A stretch of DNA of 64,000 bases, taken from positions 110,615,157 through 110,679,156 of the forward strand of contig NC_134089.1 of NCBI RefSeq assembly GCF_000715075.1, given 5' to 3'. Of this stretch, positions 35,271 to 46,988 are shown piece after piece. The stretch comes from Nicotiana tabacum. Lineage: Eukaryota; Streptophyta; Magnoliopsida; Solanales; Solanaceae. The position numbers were made by a program, and so were the translations under genes. Position 1 is the first letter of the stretch. Each line of letters starts with the position of its first letter. Under the pieces are notes generated by a model. That model saw nothing but the letters and a program-made list of their open reading frames with translations. It made no database searches and was not told the DNA's origin.

Positions 35271-37166
35271 ATGAGCACAAATGCAAATGAATCTTTCACC
35301 ATACTTAATGAGGTCCCCCTCCAGCTCCACATGTGGTGGAATGATCTGGGAGAAGGCAACAAAGAAATAGTGGCTAGAGCCCTGGGAGGTCTTGTTGGTC
35401 TACTGAATGTCAAGCCAAAGTCGAATGTCATCGAGGCCTTAATATCATTTTGGGACCCGACCCGCAATGTATTTCACTTTGGGGATTTTGAGCTTGCGCC
35501 CACGCTGGAGGAAGTCGCGGGTTATGCAGGTCTGAATGGAAATCTGAGGGGTCAATATTTGCTGTCACCAAGACCGGTATCTCCGCACAAATTTTTGGAT
35601 TTTCTAAACATCAGCCGGAGCGTTCAGAATGATGATTTGTCGGGAGGGTGTTGCACTCTTTAGTTCCTGTATCAGCGTTATGGTAATCCTCGGGGTTTCG
35701 AAGAGCCAAATCTGGGACTAACCCATGCTGGGAACAGAAGTAAATGGGAAACAAGACGAACCTTGGCGTTCATAACGATATTCTTGGGAATTGTGATTTG
35801 TCCACGAGAAGATAAGAAAATAGAGACAGGTCTTGGGGGAATGGTTGATGTTGCAATTAAAAGGCCAGATAACACTATAGTTCCACTGATTTTGTCCGAA
35901 ATTTACCGAGCATTTACTGTTTGCAGGAAAGGAGGACATTTTTTCCAAGGTTGCAATTTATTACTTCAGTTGTGGATGCAAGAACATCTGTGCCACCGGG
36001 CGGGGTACATGAACTATGGGCTGACTGGGTCAAGCTGTATCGTAGAACTTGAAAAGCGAGTAAGGGGTATTGCATTTCCTGAGGGTACCGAAGCTTGGCT
36101 CATACGACTGAGGTCATTGACTGTCGATCAAATTGAATGGGCGTTTGGGTGGTTGCCCGTTACGGAGGTGCTATGTATGTCAGCAGGGGAATGTCATATC
36201 CTTTTAATGGGTGTTTGGAGTATTCAACCGTAAGCTCCCCATCGGGTACTACGCCATCTGGGAAGGTTTCAAGTCATCCCCAAAGATTAAGACTTGAGCA
36301 AGCACGTCATTGAGTTAAGTCCAGGAGCCGCATTCCCGGAAGATAAAATTCGCAAATTATGGAACGAGTGCCGGTTCCTCGGGCCTAAGGCTATGGTCCG
36401 AGATCTGGCTAAAGGTGAGGTGGTCCAGAAGTATAATGCGTGGTTTGGGAAAAGGTTCCAGATTCTCCAAAGGCCCACCAAAAGAGCCCATGTCCAACAA
36501 TTTACTAATGATTCACAAGAGCAATGGGGTTGGTTAGCAAAAGAAGAGAGTTACAAGGCATAAATAGGCAAGCTGAAGCAACAGATTAGAGACCTGGAAT
36601 TTGAAAATAGTCTGCAAGTTGACGCCGATCAGGGAGAAAAGAACAAATTGGCCCAAGAGAATGAAGCGCTAAAAGCCCAAATCCGGCAAATGAGGATAGA
36701 TGCTGACAACCAACAAAGAAGTCGATCGAATGAGCGGTTAATAAAAGGGTTGAAAAAAGAAATCAGTGAGTGCCGGAATGATTTGAAAAAATCTGAGGGT
36801 ACCATAGCACAACTCTAGGCACAATGGGCAAAAAGAACAAAAGAGCGCACACAGTACTTACAACAGGCAAGGAAGGATCATGAAAAGACCATTACCAATC
36901 TAAAAAGGAAGGTGACCACCCTAGAGAATGAGGCAGCTAAACGAGCCAAGGCGTTTGAAACTGAAAGTGAACACTGCTATGATCTAATGGCCTTGATGGA
37001 TGAGGAAATACATCAGTTACAGAAACAACGTCTGCAAGATTCTCGAGTTTTGAAGGCTAAAGGGGATCATATAGAACGCCTACTCCTAGAAAAATACCAA
37101 ACCAGGGACAAAATTTTGACTATTGCTCATGCTATTACCAGAAATGTCGGGTGTATGAAAACATGA
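35271..37166 (+). pseudogene. Ogre ORF1-like gene of D
   Basis: A single frame of 1896 bp from ATG 35271 with five internal stops (35661, 36231, 36288, 36561, 36816) and no frameshift. The N-terminal ~420 codons look like the ORF1 protein that Ogre elements carry before gag (motifs NVKPKSNVIEALISFWDP, FGDFELAPTLEEVAGYAGL, TLAFITIFLGIVICP). The last ~210 codons are coiled coil (KLKQQIRDLEFENSL, then LKRKVTTLENEAAKRAKAF). The role of this protein in the family is not known. The stops make this copy inactive unless read through. Confidence 0.75.
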
Positions 37167-37511
37167 CCCGTACTACTTTCTTCTCGGCAGTGATGATATT
37201 TGTGAAGCAAATCATGTGTGAATTGGGACAGCTGGAAAGAGGTCTTACACCTAAGACCGCGGCGAGGCCTAATGATGCCCCGCAAGCACCCAAATTAAAA
37301 ACTTTAATGTATTCGTAGAGTCTGTTGTCTGATAGAGTCCGTTTTTCCTTTCGCATCAAGGTCTGTCAGGAGTTCTTAAGTTTGTACTTGGTTTGGTATC
37401 GAGTCTGTTATTTTCTTTCCAAAAACGTCTAGTTTGTGATAGAATGTTTATTACTGAAAAATCGAAAATTTCCAAAAAATTATCTCTTTGTTTTTCACAC
37501 TTATTTTGTCA

Positions 37512-37573
37512 GAACTACGCACGGTTTGATTCATGCGAGGACATGATACGTAGGCAATCCACATAAGATTCGA
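37512..37573 (+). repeat. two-hairpin motif, copy 2 (between ORF1 and gag of D)
   Basis: GAACTACG, stem TCATG/CATGA (37531-37535 with 37542-37546), linker TACGTAGGC, second stem AATC/GATT (37556-37559 with 37567-37570), then CGACC. Confidence 0.75.
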
Positions 37574-37861
37574 CCACCATCAAAAAGAAATATATATATA
37601 GAAAAGAGAAAAAAGGAGAAAACAAAGAAAATAAAGGATAATAAGGCGTTCAAAAGGAGTACAATTATAAGAAGCCGGAATGACGCACGTAACTGAAGCA
37701 AATGCATGATAGAAAGGGTTAACTGCCTAGTTGCATTGCATCCTCAATGTGTGTTTTCCTATCTGTTAAAAACACTAACGCTAACAGGTTGCTCCCATTT
37801 AGAAAGATAGTTGGTTGTGGTTCTAAAGTAACATTTCCCTACAACACAAAGGCAAAAGACA

Positions 37862-38677
37862 ATGGCAGAGAACAATAGAACTGAGTGGGTTGGTACCAAT
37901 GCCCGAAAACAACTGGTTGAACAGGACTATGGGTTGGTAGAAGAGGTAAAAATGTTGAGACAGCATGTGGTAGACATGTATCGGGCATGGATGACTGGGA
38001 AAGCACCACCCCCGCCACCGCCTAGCTTCCTGAACTCTGTCCTTACCCAAATACCTAACACAATAACGGATGATCCTCCATACTCTCCATATCTACCCAC
38101 TTATGACAGCTTTCCCAGTCACCCGAGTAGCTCCATCACTCGTCGTCCAACTATATTTTTCCAATGCTACTCCCCTCCCCAACGCTACTTCTCTCCACGG
38201 GACTCCCAAAGACATGCTTCACTCTCCAAGTACCCAGCTCCACAAAATGCCCATCCACCCCCACGAGCATACCAGAAACCCCCTAGATCAGGTTTTAGGC
38301 CAAATCAGGCATTTACGAACGAGAGGTTGTTGAAACGAGAAAAGGCTCTCACCCCTATCGGAGAATCTTATGCAAGTCTGTTTGAAAGGTTAAAGCATGC
38401 TGGCCTGATTGAGCCGCTCCCCGGATATACTCCAGATCCACGTGCAAGAAGCTTTGATCCTACTGCACGATGCGCATACCACTCCAATGTCCCAGGGCAT
38501 AGCATTGAGAGTTGTCGTTCGTTGAAAAGGGAAATAGAAAGAATGATTCACGAAGGAGTGATTGCGATCGATGATAGTAATAAAAAGCATATGAACCCTC
38601 TTAGGATATTGACTAAAGCTGAAGATGTTGAAGCGGATAGTGGTCTTGGCAATATTGATGCGAATCTCAGTGGCTAA
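37862..38677 (+). CDS. gag-like protein of D, intact frame, 271 aa
   Basis: Open from ATG 37862 to the stop at 38675. The N-terminus is a short coiled segment (VEEVKMLRQHVVDMYRAWMT) followed by a Pro-rich linker. The middle has LTPIGESYASLFERLKHAGL, typical of Ogre gag proteins before the nucleocapsid part, and then a zinc-knuckle variant CAYHSNVPGHSIESC (C-x2-H-x5-H-x4-C). It is shorter than a full Ogre gag; the capsid core seems to be missing. No protease or pol frame follows. A packaging role is plausible by family; activity is unknown. Confidence 0.6.
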   Translation: MAENNRTEWVGTNARKQLVEQDYGLVEEVKMLRQHVVDMYRAWMTGKAPPPPPPSFLNSVLTQIPNTITDDPPYSPYLPTYDSFPSHPSSSITRRPTIFFQCYSPPQRYFSPRDSQRHASLSKYPAPQNAHPPPRAYQKPPRSGFRPNQAFTNERLLKREKALTPIGESYASLFERLKHAGLIEPLPGYTPDPRARSFDPTARCAYHSNVPGHSIESCRSLKREIERMIHEGVIAIDDSNKKHMNPLRILTKAEDVEADSGLGNIDANLSG

Positions 38678-41400
38678 GATGTCGTGCTTGGTAATTGGGA
38701 AGACGCTCCATTCCTTGGTCAGCCGGAGTAGAGCTTTTGGTGGTTTATTTTGTTGTCATTTATGTTATCTGGGTTACTCTAGGGTTGTGATACGGATATT
38801 GTCTTGTGTCAAACCCTCTTATCCTTCCATTTTGTCATAGCGGTTTGCTTAGTTTTGTCCAGGTTTGTTTCAGGTTTGTTCCAAGATTGTACTCTAGTTG
38901 CTTTACTTGTCTTGTTGTGCGAAACATTTCACCGATTGTCTAATGCAAATTCTGGTCTTTTGTTACCTCCAGTCATCTTCTTTGTTTAGTTCTTTTTTTA
39001 TCCTTTTGTGTTTTCTTTTGTTCAAACGTTGATTCTAGTGACATGACATGCGCGCACAGTTTAGGCCTAATCTTAAAAGTTAATTATAAAGCCATTGGGA
39101 GATGATCGGGACACTTAAGGGAAATAGGAACAACTTGAGATCATTTGAAGCCCGAGTCACGTGAAACTGGGGCAAGTAAAACATAAAGAAAACCATAAAA
39201 GCAAGTCAACCATATTGACAAGGGGGTCATTCATGGTAACGAAAGTGAGAGTGTTGCCCAACGGTGCTTTAAAAATGACAAATGAAAAGGCAAATGTGTG
39301 GATATGATTATCAAAGTCTGGCACAATCAGAAGATGTGGCGAATGTTTAATTGTGTTGTTTGTGCTTGACATGTTTTGAAGATTGGAATGACGAAGGCAT
39401 TTTATTCTTCTATCTAAACACTTTATCCTTCGTTAACCCTTTGAGCATTATTGTTTTTTTTTCATACCCCTCGTTCGGAATCAGTAGCAAAGATTAGAAA
39501 ACACAAGCATGGAAGATAAAGTAAAAGAAAAAGAAAAAGGAAAAGAAAACAACAAAACAACAAAACAACAAAAGAGAAAGGAGAAAGGAGAAATGAGAAA
39601 ACAGAAAGAAAAGAAAAAGAAAAGAAAATAATAAATAAGTGAAAAGGAAAACAAAAAAGGAATTGGGAACTACGTTTGACCTGATTCCTCAAAGAGGATA
39701 CGTAGGCGCTTCACGGATCGGTCATAGTGTAACAAAATAAAAAATCCCCATGCAAGAAACTGGGGCAGAAGTTATGTTTGATGTAAAGAAATATGGTTCC
39801 GAAGGTTGTAAATTTTGAACCCAAATTGATTCGTTTTGAGCCGCTAATACCCTTTCTTTCTAGCCCTATCCAAAATCCCACGTTACGGTCCAAAGAAAGA
39901 CCTTTTGACCAGTCTTCGAAAGATGCCAAGTCATGCGAATGGAAGTCGAGAATAACACTCTGATCCCCGGCAGAAAAGTAATAAAATGAGAGAGTCTTAT
40001 CGGTGAAAACCTTCACGGGCACCTTGATGCGGCTATAAGTTGAGAGAAAAACCAAATGAGAGAGGCTTGATAGTGAAAACCCTTCGGGCACTACAAATCG
40101 AATAAAGATTAAGAATCAGATAGGAAAGCACCAGACGAAGATTGTGAAAGGCGATTAACGACGGAGGATAGGCCACGTGTACATGTCATGGCCAATAGAG
40201 TTGGTATCCACATCTGATAGGTTTTACTTTGTTGTTTTTCTTTTTAGGGGTCATCTCTTTCTTTTGTCTTTTACTCCGTTCCTCTTACCTTTGTCATTTC
40301 CTCTTCTTGAGTCTCTTTGGTCAGAACAAGTGAGAAATGATTTCAAAATTTGCCATCAGCTTTCCAATTATGCAAGACGAGATCTGACTAGTACATCAAA
40401 GTGGTATAAGTCAGGAAAGAACAAGCGCAATGAGCCGGTAATAGTCAACATGCTTTGAGGTTCGTGCAAAATACCCAAGATTGGTCCATATCAATTCATG
40501 GACAATGCAACAAAAGGAGGGCCAGGGTGATTGAACCAATGGTATATTCAATGATAAGATTGACAAAAGGGTGGACCAGTGTCAAGAAGGATATCCCCTG
40601 CATAAATCGAAGGTTATAAGGCCAAGGCTAGTGGAACAATCAAGAAATAACAGCGCGAAGAGCGATAGACATAATTTGGAAATTCATAGGAGACTCAAAG
40701 GTCGGGGAAATGCCAGTTCATGAACAGTACCACAAAGAAGATATTGGGTCCGGACGGGAAAAAGGTATTTCAGTAACACAGACGATGGAGAAAGTGGTTA
40801 ATCAATAAACATGCAAAATCTTCAAGTGAGATCGGCTATCATAGAAAATACATGGGGTCAGATAAGAAGACTGGGAAAATGGTTGAGAGGTTTGTGAATA
40901 AGGAATCATCAAGAAGGTCGGAAGGTATCAGCCAAGTTTCAAGATGGTCAGTCAACGCATAGCATGAAAGAAAAAAAAGGGGGAAACTATCCCCAGCAGG
41001 AGTATCACAACCAACCACCACGTTTTAAACTGACCAAATTCTTTCTTTGATTTGAAATAGGGGCAGAAAATGTTATTGATGATGGAAAGGTATGATCTAA
41101 CGAAAGTTATCAAACTGGGGCAGAAAAATTTTCCTGAAGTCAGGTACCCACTTGAGGAGGAAGGAAGATAACACAAGTTTTAAGGGAGGTAGTCTTTGAA
41201 GGAGGAAGATAACATATTTTGAAAAAAAAACTATTGTTATCCCCAGTAGTTTGCAGAGGAATGAAACACCAGTTTTGAGGAAAGTAGTTTTGAAGAAGGA
41301 AGACAATACAAGTTTTGAGGGAAGCAGTTCTGAAGAAAGATAATTCAAGTTAGAAGGAAAATGGTTCAGGAGGCAAGGGGGAACAATGGCAATACGAATG
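38678..41400 (+). other. non-coding interior of D after gag
   Basis: No RT, RNase H or integrase motif on either strand. It contains a purine-rich low-complexity tract (39505-39665), the third two-hairpin copy (39667-39724), and several AACTGGGGCA boxes (near 39165, 39760, 41115) that also occur in C. Confidence 0.65.
39667..39724 (+). repeat. two-hairpin motif, copy 3 (after gag of D)
   Basis: GAACTACG, stem TCCTC/GAGGA with loop AAA (39686-39690 with 39694-39698), linker TACGTAGGC, then a region with no clear second stem, ending CGGTC. Confidence 0.65.
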
Positions 41401-41404
41401 CAGT

Positions 41405-41935
41405 TCTAAGTTGTTGTTGAAGTTAGGAGCCCGCCTGAAGAGAGGAATGGCGTTTTATTTTCTAAGTTGTTGTTGAAGTCAGGAACCCGCCTGAAGAGAG
41501 GAATGTCGTTTTATTTTCTAAGTTGTTGTTGAAGTCAGGAGCCCGCCTGAAGAGAGGAATGACGTTTTATTTTCGAAGTTGTTGTTGAAGTCAGGAGTCC
41601 GCCTGAAGAGAGGAATGGCGTTTTATTTTGTTATTGAAGTCAGGAGCCCGCCTGAAGAGAGGAATGGTGTTTTATTTTCTAAGTTGTTGTTGAAATCAAG
41701 AGCCTGCCTAAAGAGAGGAATGACGTTTTATTTTGTTGTTGAAGTCAGGAGCCCGCCTGAAGAGAGGAATGGCATTTTATTTTCTAAGTTATTGTTGAAG
41801 TCAGGAGCCCGCCTGAAGAGAGGAATGACGTTTTATTTTCGAAGTCGTTGTTGAAGTCAGGAGCCCGCCTGAAGAGAGGAATGTCGTTTTATTTTGTTGT
41901 TGAAGTCAGGAGCCCGCCTGGAGAATGAAGGTATT
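41405..41935 (+). repeat. 56-bp tandem array in D
   Basis: About ten units of TCTAAGTTGTTGTTGAAGTC, AGGAGCCCGCCTGAAGAGAG, then GAATGGCGTTTTATTT. Starts at 41405, 41461 and 41517 give 56 bp; some units are shorter because TCTAAGTTGTTG is missing. The open frames here are periodicity artefacts. Confidence 0.9.
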
Positions 41936-42319
41936 ATCTTTTTAAGTCACAGTAGAAGTCAGGAGCCCGCCCAGAGAGCGGAGGGTTACAACAAAAACCC
42001 CCAGCATAAACTCAAGTGTAGAAGTCAAAAGAGAGGCAACAATGGTCAAAAAAAGATAATTCGCGTGTCGAAGGAGAAACAATTTGAATTTCACAAGAAA
42101 GAAAAAAACATCAGGGGAAACATAAGCCAACAAGAAAGCAGGGAAACAAGAGAAAGTTTGAAGATCTAGATAAGATTTTGTAATTCCTAAGTTTAGTTTA
42201 GATTCTTGTTTTCTTTTAGCATGGTGTAATAAGGAGGTCAATAAACAGATAACAGCAGCAACAATAGCAGTGACAACAAAACCACAGCTTCATGATAGTC
42301 CCAGCTACCGAAACTTCCC

Positions 42320-42387
42320 GAACTACATTGACCTGATTCCCTTTTAGCCAGGGATATGTAGGAAACCTTTGAAGCAGAGGTTCGGTC
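42320..42387 (+). repeat. two-hairpin motif, copy 4 (before the D polypurine tract)
   Basis: GAACTAC, stem TCCC/GGGA (42338-42341 with 42351-42354), linker TATGTAGGA, second stem AACCT/AGGTT (42364-42368 with 42378-42382), then CGGTC. It ends about 100 nt before the polypurine tract. Confidence 0.75.
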
Positions 42388-42487
42388 AAATCTTTCAAAG
42401 ATGTTTCAAACAGAGTAACCAAACGGGCAAAAATCGCTCATATCCGCTCACTTTATCTTTGCACGAAAACTCTTCGTGTTTCCGGAC

Positions 42488-42500
42488 AAAGAGGGGCAGC
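42488..42500 (+). other. polypurine tract of D
   Basis: AAAGAGGGGCAGC directly before the 3' LTR; identical in element C. Confidence 0.85.
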
Positions 42501-45500
42501 TGTGAGCACGAGATTTTTGCCCTATGAGAACTACTCCCAAAAATTCAAAATAAAATAATTTTCCTTTGTGTGCAATTTGGAGAATTCTCGTGGCATTTTT
42601 TGGATTTTTGTCTATGAATGTTTATTCTATTTTAATTAATAAAAAATACAAAAATATATGTGTTGCATTTGCATTTACAATTTAGGATTAAATAAATAGC
42701 AATTTGTTTCACGAAAATCGAAAAATAATAACGTACTTCGCAATTTTAGGGTTTAATGTCAAATTGTGTGATTATCTTTGTATTTAATTTTGTGTGATAA
42801 TTATTATTAAGGGTTAATTAGTATTTTCTAAGTTAATTTTGAATTTTGGTAATTAGGAATCAAAAAGAAAATAAAAGAAAAAGAAGAAACATGAGAAGAA
42901 GAGTTAAATCGGACTGGGCTAGTTTTAAAAGAAAGGTTCAGGCCCAATGTCACACCCCAACCCAGGCCCAAACCGGCTGGTCTCAGAGACGGCCAAAATG
43001 AAATCGTTATCTGACGCCCAATCTGGCCGTTGATATGACTTGATCCAACGGTCCAGATCACCCCTCCCATAACCCGTTTTGACCCATTCCCCGTACCCGT
43101 TCCTATACCCACCCCGACCCCGTTGCTACTAAACGACCCCGTTTGGCTTAAGGGAATTAATCTGGACCGTGGGTTCCCATCATCCAACGACCCAGATTAA
43201 TCAACTTGTTTTCAATATATCAAAACACCCAAACCCCTTTCACCCGCCTCATTTTCACTCTTTCGTCTCTTTTAGAGACGAACCAAATGAACCAACCAAA
43301 CCCTAGCCTCCCTCATACCCCTTCGCCTGAAAGTCGGCGGCAACGATGCCGGTGACCACGAAATTCACACCCCTGAACCTTCTAACCACCCTCAACACAA
43401 ATCCCTACCCCTTTAACCTCGAATCATCCCGGTTTGTTTCGAATCTTCAATCGAAGATTCGAGAAAAACCCTAAACCTACCCAACCAATCCCAAGTTCAC
43501 ACCCCAGCTCCACCTGACCTCCCTCGTTCCCAAACCACCCCTACTTTGGCTCGAATCTTGCTAGAACTGGTCGAATTTTAAATCTAATGAAGAACCCTAG
43601 AGAGCCAAAACCTGGAACCTGTCCGAGTAAAAGGGAAATTTGAGGTTTTAGCCGACTTTAGCCGAGTGTTCTCAGTCGAGAACACTCGATTAAGGTCCGT
43701 TTTGGCTTCAAAGTTTCAAGAAGAAGTTCAGACTGAAATAGATTGGGTTTGGTCTGAAGTTTCGAGGTATTTCTTTTGTTTGCCTTTTTCTTTTGTTGTT
43801 GTTTTATTTCTGACTGATTAGTTCGTCATTTAGGTCAATTAATCCTCCTCCTCTTTCAGACCTTTTTCTGGTCCAATTTTTCTCATCTTAGTCGATTGGC
43901 ATATGTTGAATCAATTAAATGGTCTCGTCGATTGACCCGTTCATGTCTGTAGTTCAGTTGTTCTCCTCAAGTTATTGGATGTTGTTTTACCTTCTGACCT
44001 TTGTATTTTCAGCCTCAGGGCTCATAGCTAGTATACTTGTTGTTCCAGCATTTTGTTCGAGGTTAATTTAGAGTTGTATTTGTTCCCAATATAGATAGCT
44101 TACTCTCATGCATATGTATGAATCCGTTTCTTGACCTTAATAGTCCAGTCTGACTATTGTCCTGAATCATTGAACCCCCATCTTGGTTGAAATATTGTTG
44201 GATTTTATTTGAGTTCAATTGATGATTAAGTTTAATGATTCGAATCTATTTGTTTGTTCTGTTAAGTTTGTTCTGGAATGAATCTAACCTTGTTGAATTG
44301 TCCTAATTGGAAGTTAGTTTCATGTATCTAATTAGCCAATTGATAGGCTTAAATTGGCTATAGTTGAGGTGTCATACATGTTCAAAGTGATTGGACTAGG
44401 ACAGTAAATCACAGTAATTTCAGGGGTAATTTGGGGTTTTAAAAGTTTGGCAAATGGCCTTGCTAGTAGGTTGTCAGTAAAGTACTTAATTAACCATTAA
44501 TCTAATAAGTTAGTGGGAAACAAAATATAATGGTATGGGGAGTCTTAAAAGGGATTGATTAAAATATGTTGCCCATACTTGCTTGAACATTAAATAAGGA
44601 AAAGACAAGGGATAATGGAAAAAAACATACTCTAGTGGGGTACTAAAGAAGATCATGGGCAGAATTAGTTTGAAAAAATTCTGCCTGAGTGCTCTGGAGA
44701 GCTGGCAAGGTCAGTGTTTGGGTATAAGTGGAGGGACTTAGGACAGAGTTGAAGGGGGATTGAAAAAGCAATCTAAAAAGAGAGAGTTAAAGAGTTCAAA
44801 GTTTGAATACGAAAACAGAGTGTTGAGAGTTTGAGGATCAGTTTTCTAAAAAAAAGCTTTTAAAGCTGAATTCTTCCACACTTTGAAACCTCAAGAGTTT
44901 TGAGAGAGTGCTTTAGACAATCAGCTCACACTGTTATATTGGTTTTAAGAGCAGAAACAGTTGAAATCTCTCTGTTTCTGTTCTGTACTTGGATGTCCAG
45001 GGCACTTGAAGGTATTTGGTGATTTATTTGAGGGTTGCTGGGTATTATCTGATTGCTGAAAGGTGTTATATGACTGTCTAGTCTAATTTCTAGTAGATTC
45101 AGTGTTTTGGTTAAGCTTCTTACTTCTTGTGCATTTTGAGTGTGGTTTGGTCTTGAACTTGGCTCTATTTGTTGTTGTTGGTTGTCAACCTGCTGATGTT
45201 ACTATTATCTCCTGTAGCTGACCTCCTTTCCTTCTTACCCGTATTTCAACTTCCAGGTACACAGCTGTAACTTTGGCATTTGTAAGCTGAAAACATGAAG
45301 TTTGAATATACGCGAAGAGTTGAAATTCCGCTTTGGTTTCTAAATGATTTGTGTATTTAAATTCTTCAGTCACTGGTGATAGGTAGATCCCTGTTAGTAT
45401 GTAGTAAGTGGACTGAAATGGAGTTGTATGAGAGATTTTTTTTAATATAGTTCATACTAAAACATGTTAGCATCTGGTAACTGATTCCCGTAGTTAAAAA

Positions 45501-46983
45501 TGAGCTTGTTGGACTGTTAAATTAATCTGGACTGTGACTGTTAGATTACTGGATTGTTGGATTATGTTCGACTAGTTCTGAATATCAATTTTTATGCCAA
45601 TTGCTAATTCAGGAAAGTACTACATCAATTGAAAGGAAAAGGAAAGTGTAAAAATGTAAATAGTATTGGAATTTGGTTAAAGCATTGACTGTAGGCATTA
45701 GCTATAGTTAGTTTAGTGTGTTTGTTCAGTTTAAACACTTAAAGCTAGAAAATAGCTGGAGTTAGCATTCTATTTTTGGAACCTGTGATATTGTGCTTGC
45801 ATTAATGGCCATTGTTCAAATTGGTAATAGCAGTCATGTAAATGTCGAACTACATGTTAGTATGGCAGTGGCATAAGACGTTGGCTGATCCATTAGTTAA
45901 AAAATAGAGTTGGAGTATCAATTGCATGTTTTGGAAATACAAAGTCATTCTGCGAGTTGCTTACCTGCTTTCAGTGCATTATTAATTCATTTTAATTATA
46001 ATAGGTAATAAATTAGTGAATTGGTATTAAACTAGGGGCTTAGAAACTTCATTCAGGATCGTTTAAGTTAATATGAGCAGTCTGGGCTACACCGTTGCCC
46101 AATTGTATGGATCATTCAAATTTGGTAACAAGCCCACCTCCCTTTAGGCCACTAATATGCTTGCTATCCCAATGCTTTGATCAAAGGCCCCAAAAATTGG
46201 GCATTTTCTTTAACACACAGGTTTTTAAATATAGTAGTTCATGAATTAACTAAGTTTTTTTTTATTATTTAGAGACAATAAAACTAAATAGAAAATCGTA
46301 GTTTACTTTAGGTTTTCCTTTAATAATAAAACGAGACGAGCCTCGCCAAATAAAAAATACAAAGATCGCGGGGTCCTCATTAAATGTATATATTAAAATA
46401 CTCAGATTTCGGGACGGGCTGTTTAGCAAATTTCACGGTTTTCCCCAAAATAATAACGTCCTAGCCACTTTAGGCGCGCTTTTAATAATTTACTTTCTTA
46501 AACTCGGGTGCACATTTATGTAACCCAAATCCAAATCTCAACAGAGTCAAAATGTTTCAATAACCACGGGTGCGTTTATGTAACGTGGTTCAAGATGTGT
46601 TTTCACGACGTTGCAATTCTCGTTAAAAATAATAATAATAAAAGCAGTAAAAGTAAAATTTGCACACAGGTTCAACATGTATAAAAATTAGATAAATAAG
46701 CCGAATATGACAGTTGAGCGACCGTGCTAGAACCACGGAACTCGGGAATGCCTAACACCTTCTCCCGGGTTAACAAAATTCATTATCCGGATTTCTGGTT
46801 CGCGGACTGTAATACAGAGTTATTCTTTTCCTCGTTTCAGGATTAAACCGGTGACTTGGGACACCATAAATTTCCCAAGTGACGACTTTGAATTAAATAA
46901 ACAAATCCCGTTTCGATTGTCCTTTAATTGGAAAAACTCCCTTTACGCCCCCATCCGGGCGCATGTAAAAAGGAAGTGTGACA
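42501..46983 (+). repeat. 3' LTR of D
   Basis: 4483 bp, TGTGAGCACG to GTGTGACA, followed by the GTACC duplication. It contains the same two hairpins and the same 119-codon minus-strand frame as the 5' copy. Confidence 0.9.
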
Positions 46984-46988
46984 GTACC

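Larger units (their letters stand above)
29546..46983 (+). mobile_element. Ogre-like non-autonomous LTR retrotransposon D
   Basis: 17.4 kb. LTRs of 4490 bp (29546-34035) and 4483 bp (42501-46983) start TGTGAGCACG and end GTGTGACA. GTACC duplication at 29541-29545 and 46984-46988. The primer site TGGCGACTCTGCTGGGGA lies just inside the first LTR, and the polypurine tract AAAGAGGGGCAGC before the second. The inside encodes ORF1-like and gag-like proteins but no protease, RT, RNase H or integrase. Its LTRs are very similar, so it is one of the youngest insertions in the pile. Confidence 0.9.

Noticed and set aside
39505..39665. Long purine-rich stretch as an extra polypurine tract or triplex element
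   Set aside because: Simple A/G low complexity far from the LTR; the true polypurine tract is at 42488-42500.
41579..41854. 91-codon repetitive frame in D
   Set aside because: Produced by the 56-bp array; unit lengths vary and the frame is not kept across the array.
29880..43187. Identical 119-codon minus-strand frames at 29880-30239 and 42828-43187
   Set aside because: They are the same place in the two LTRs of D, in a conversion-like tract; identity reflects LTR duplication, not selection on a protein. No domain seen.
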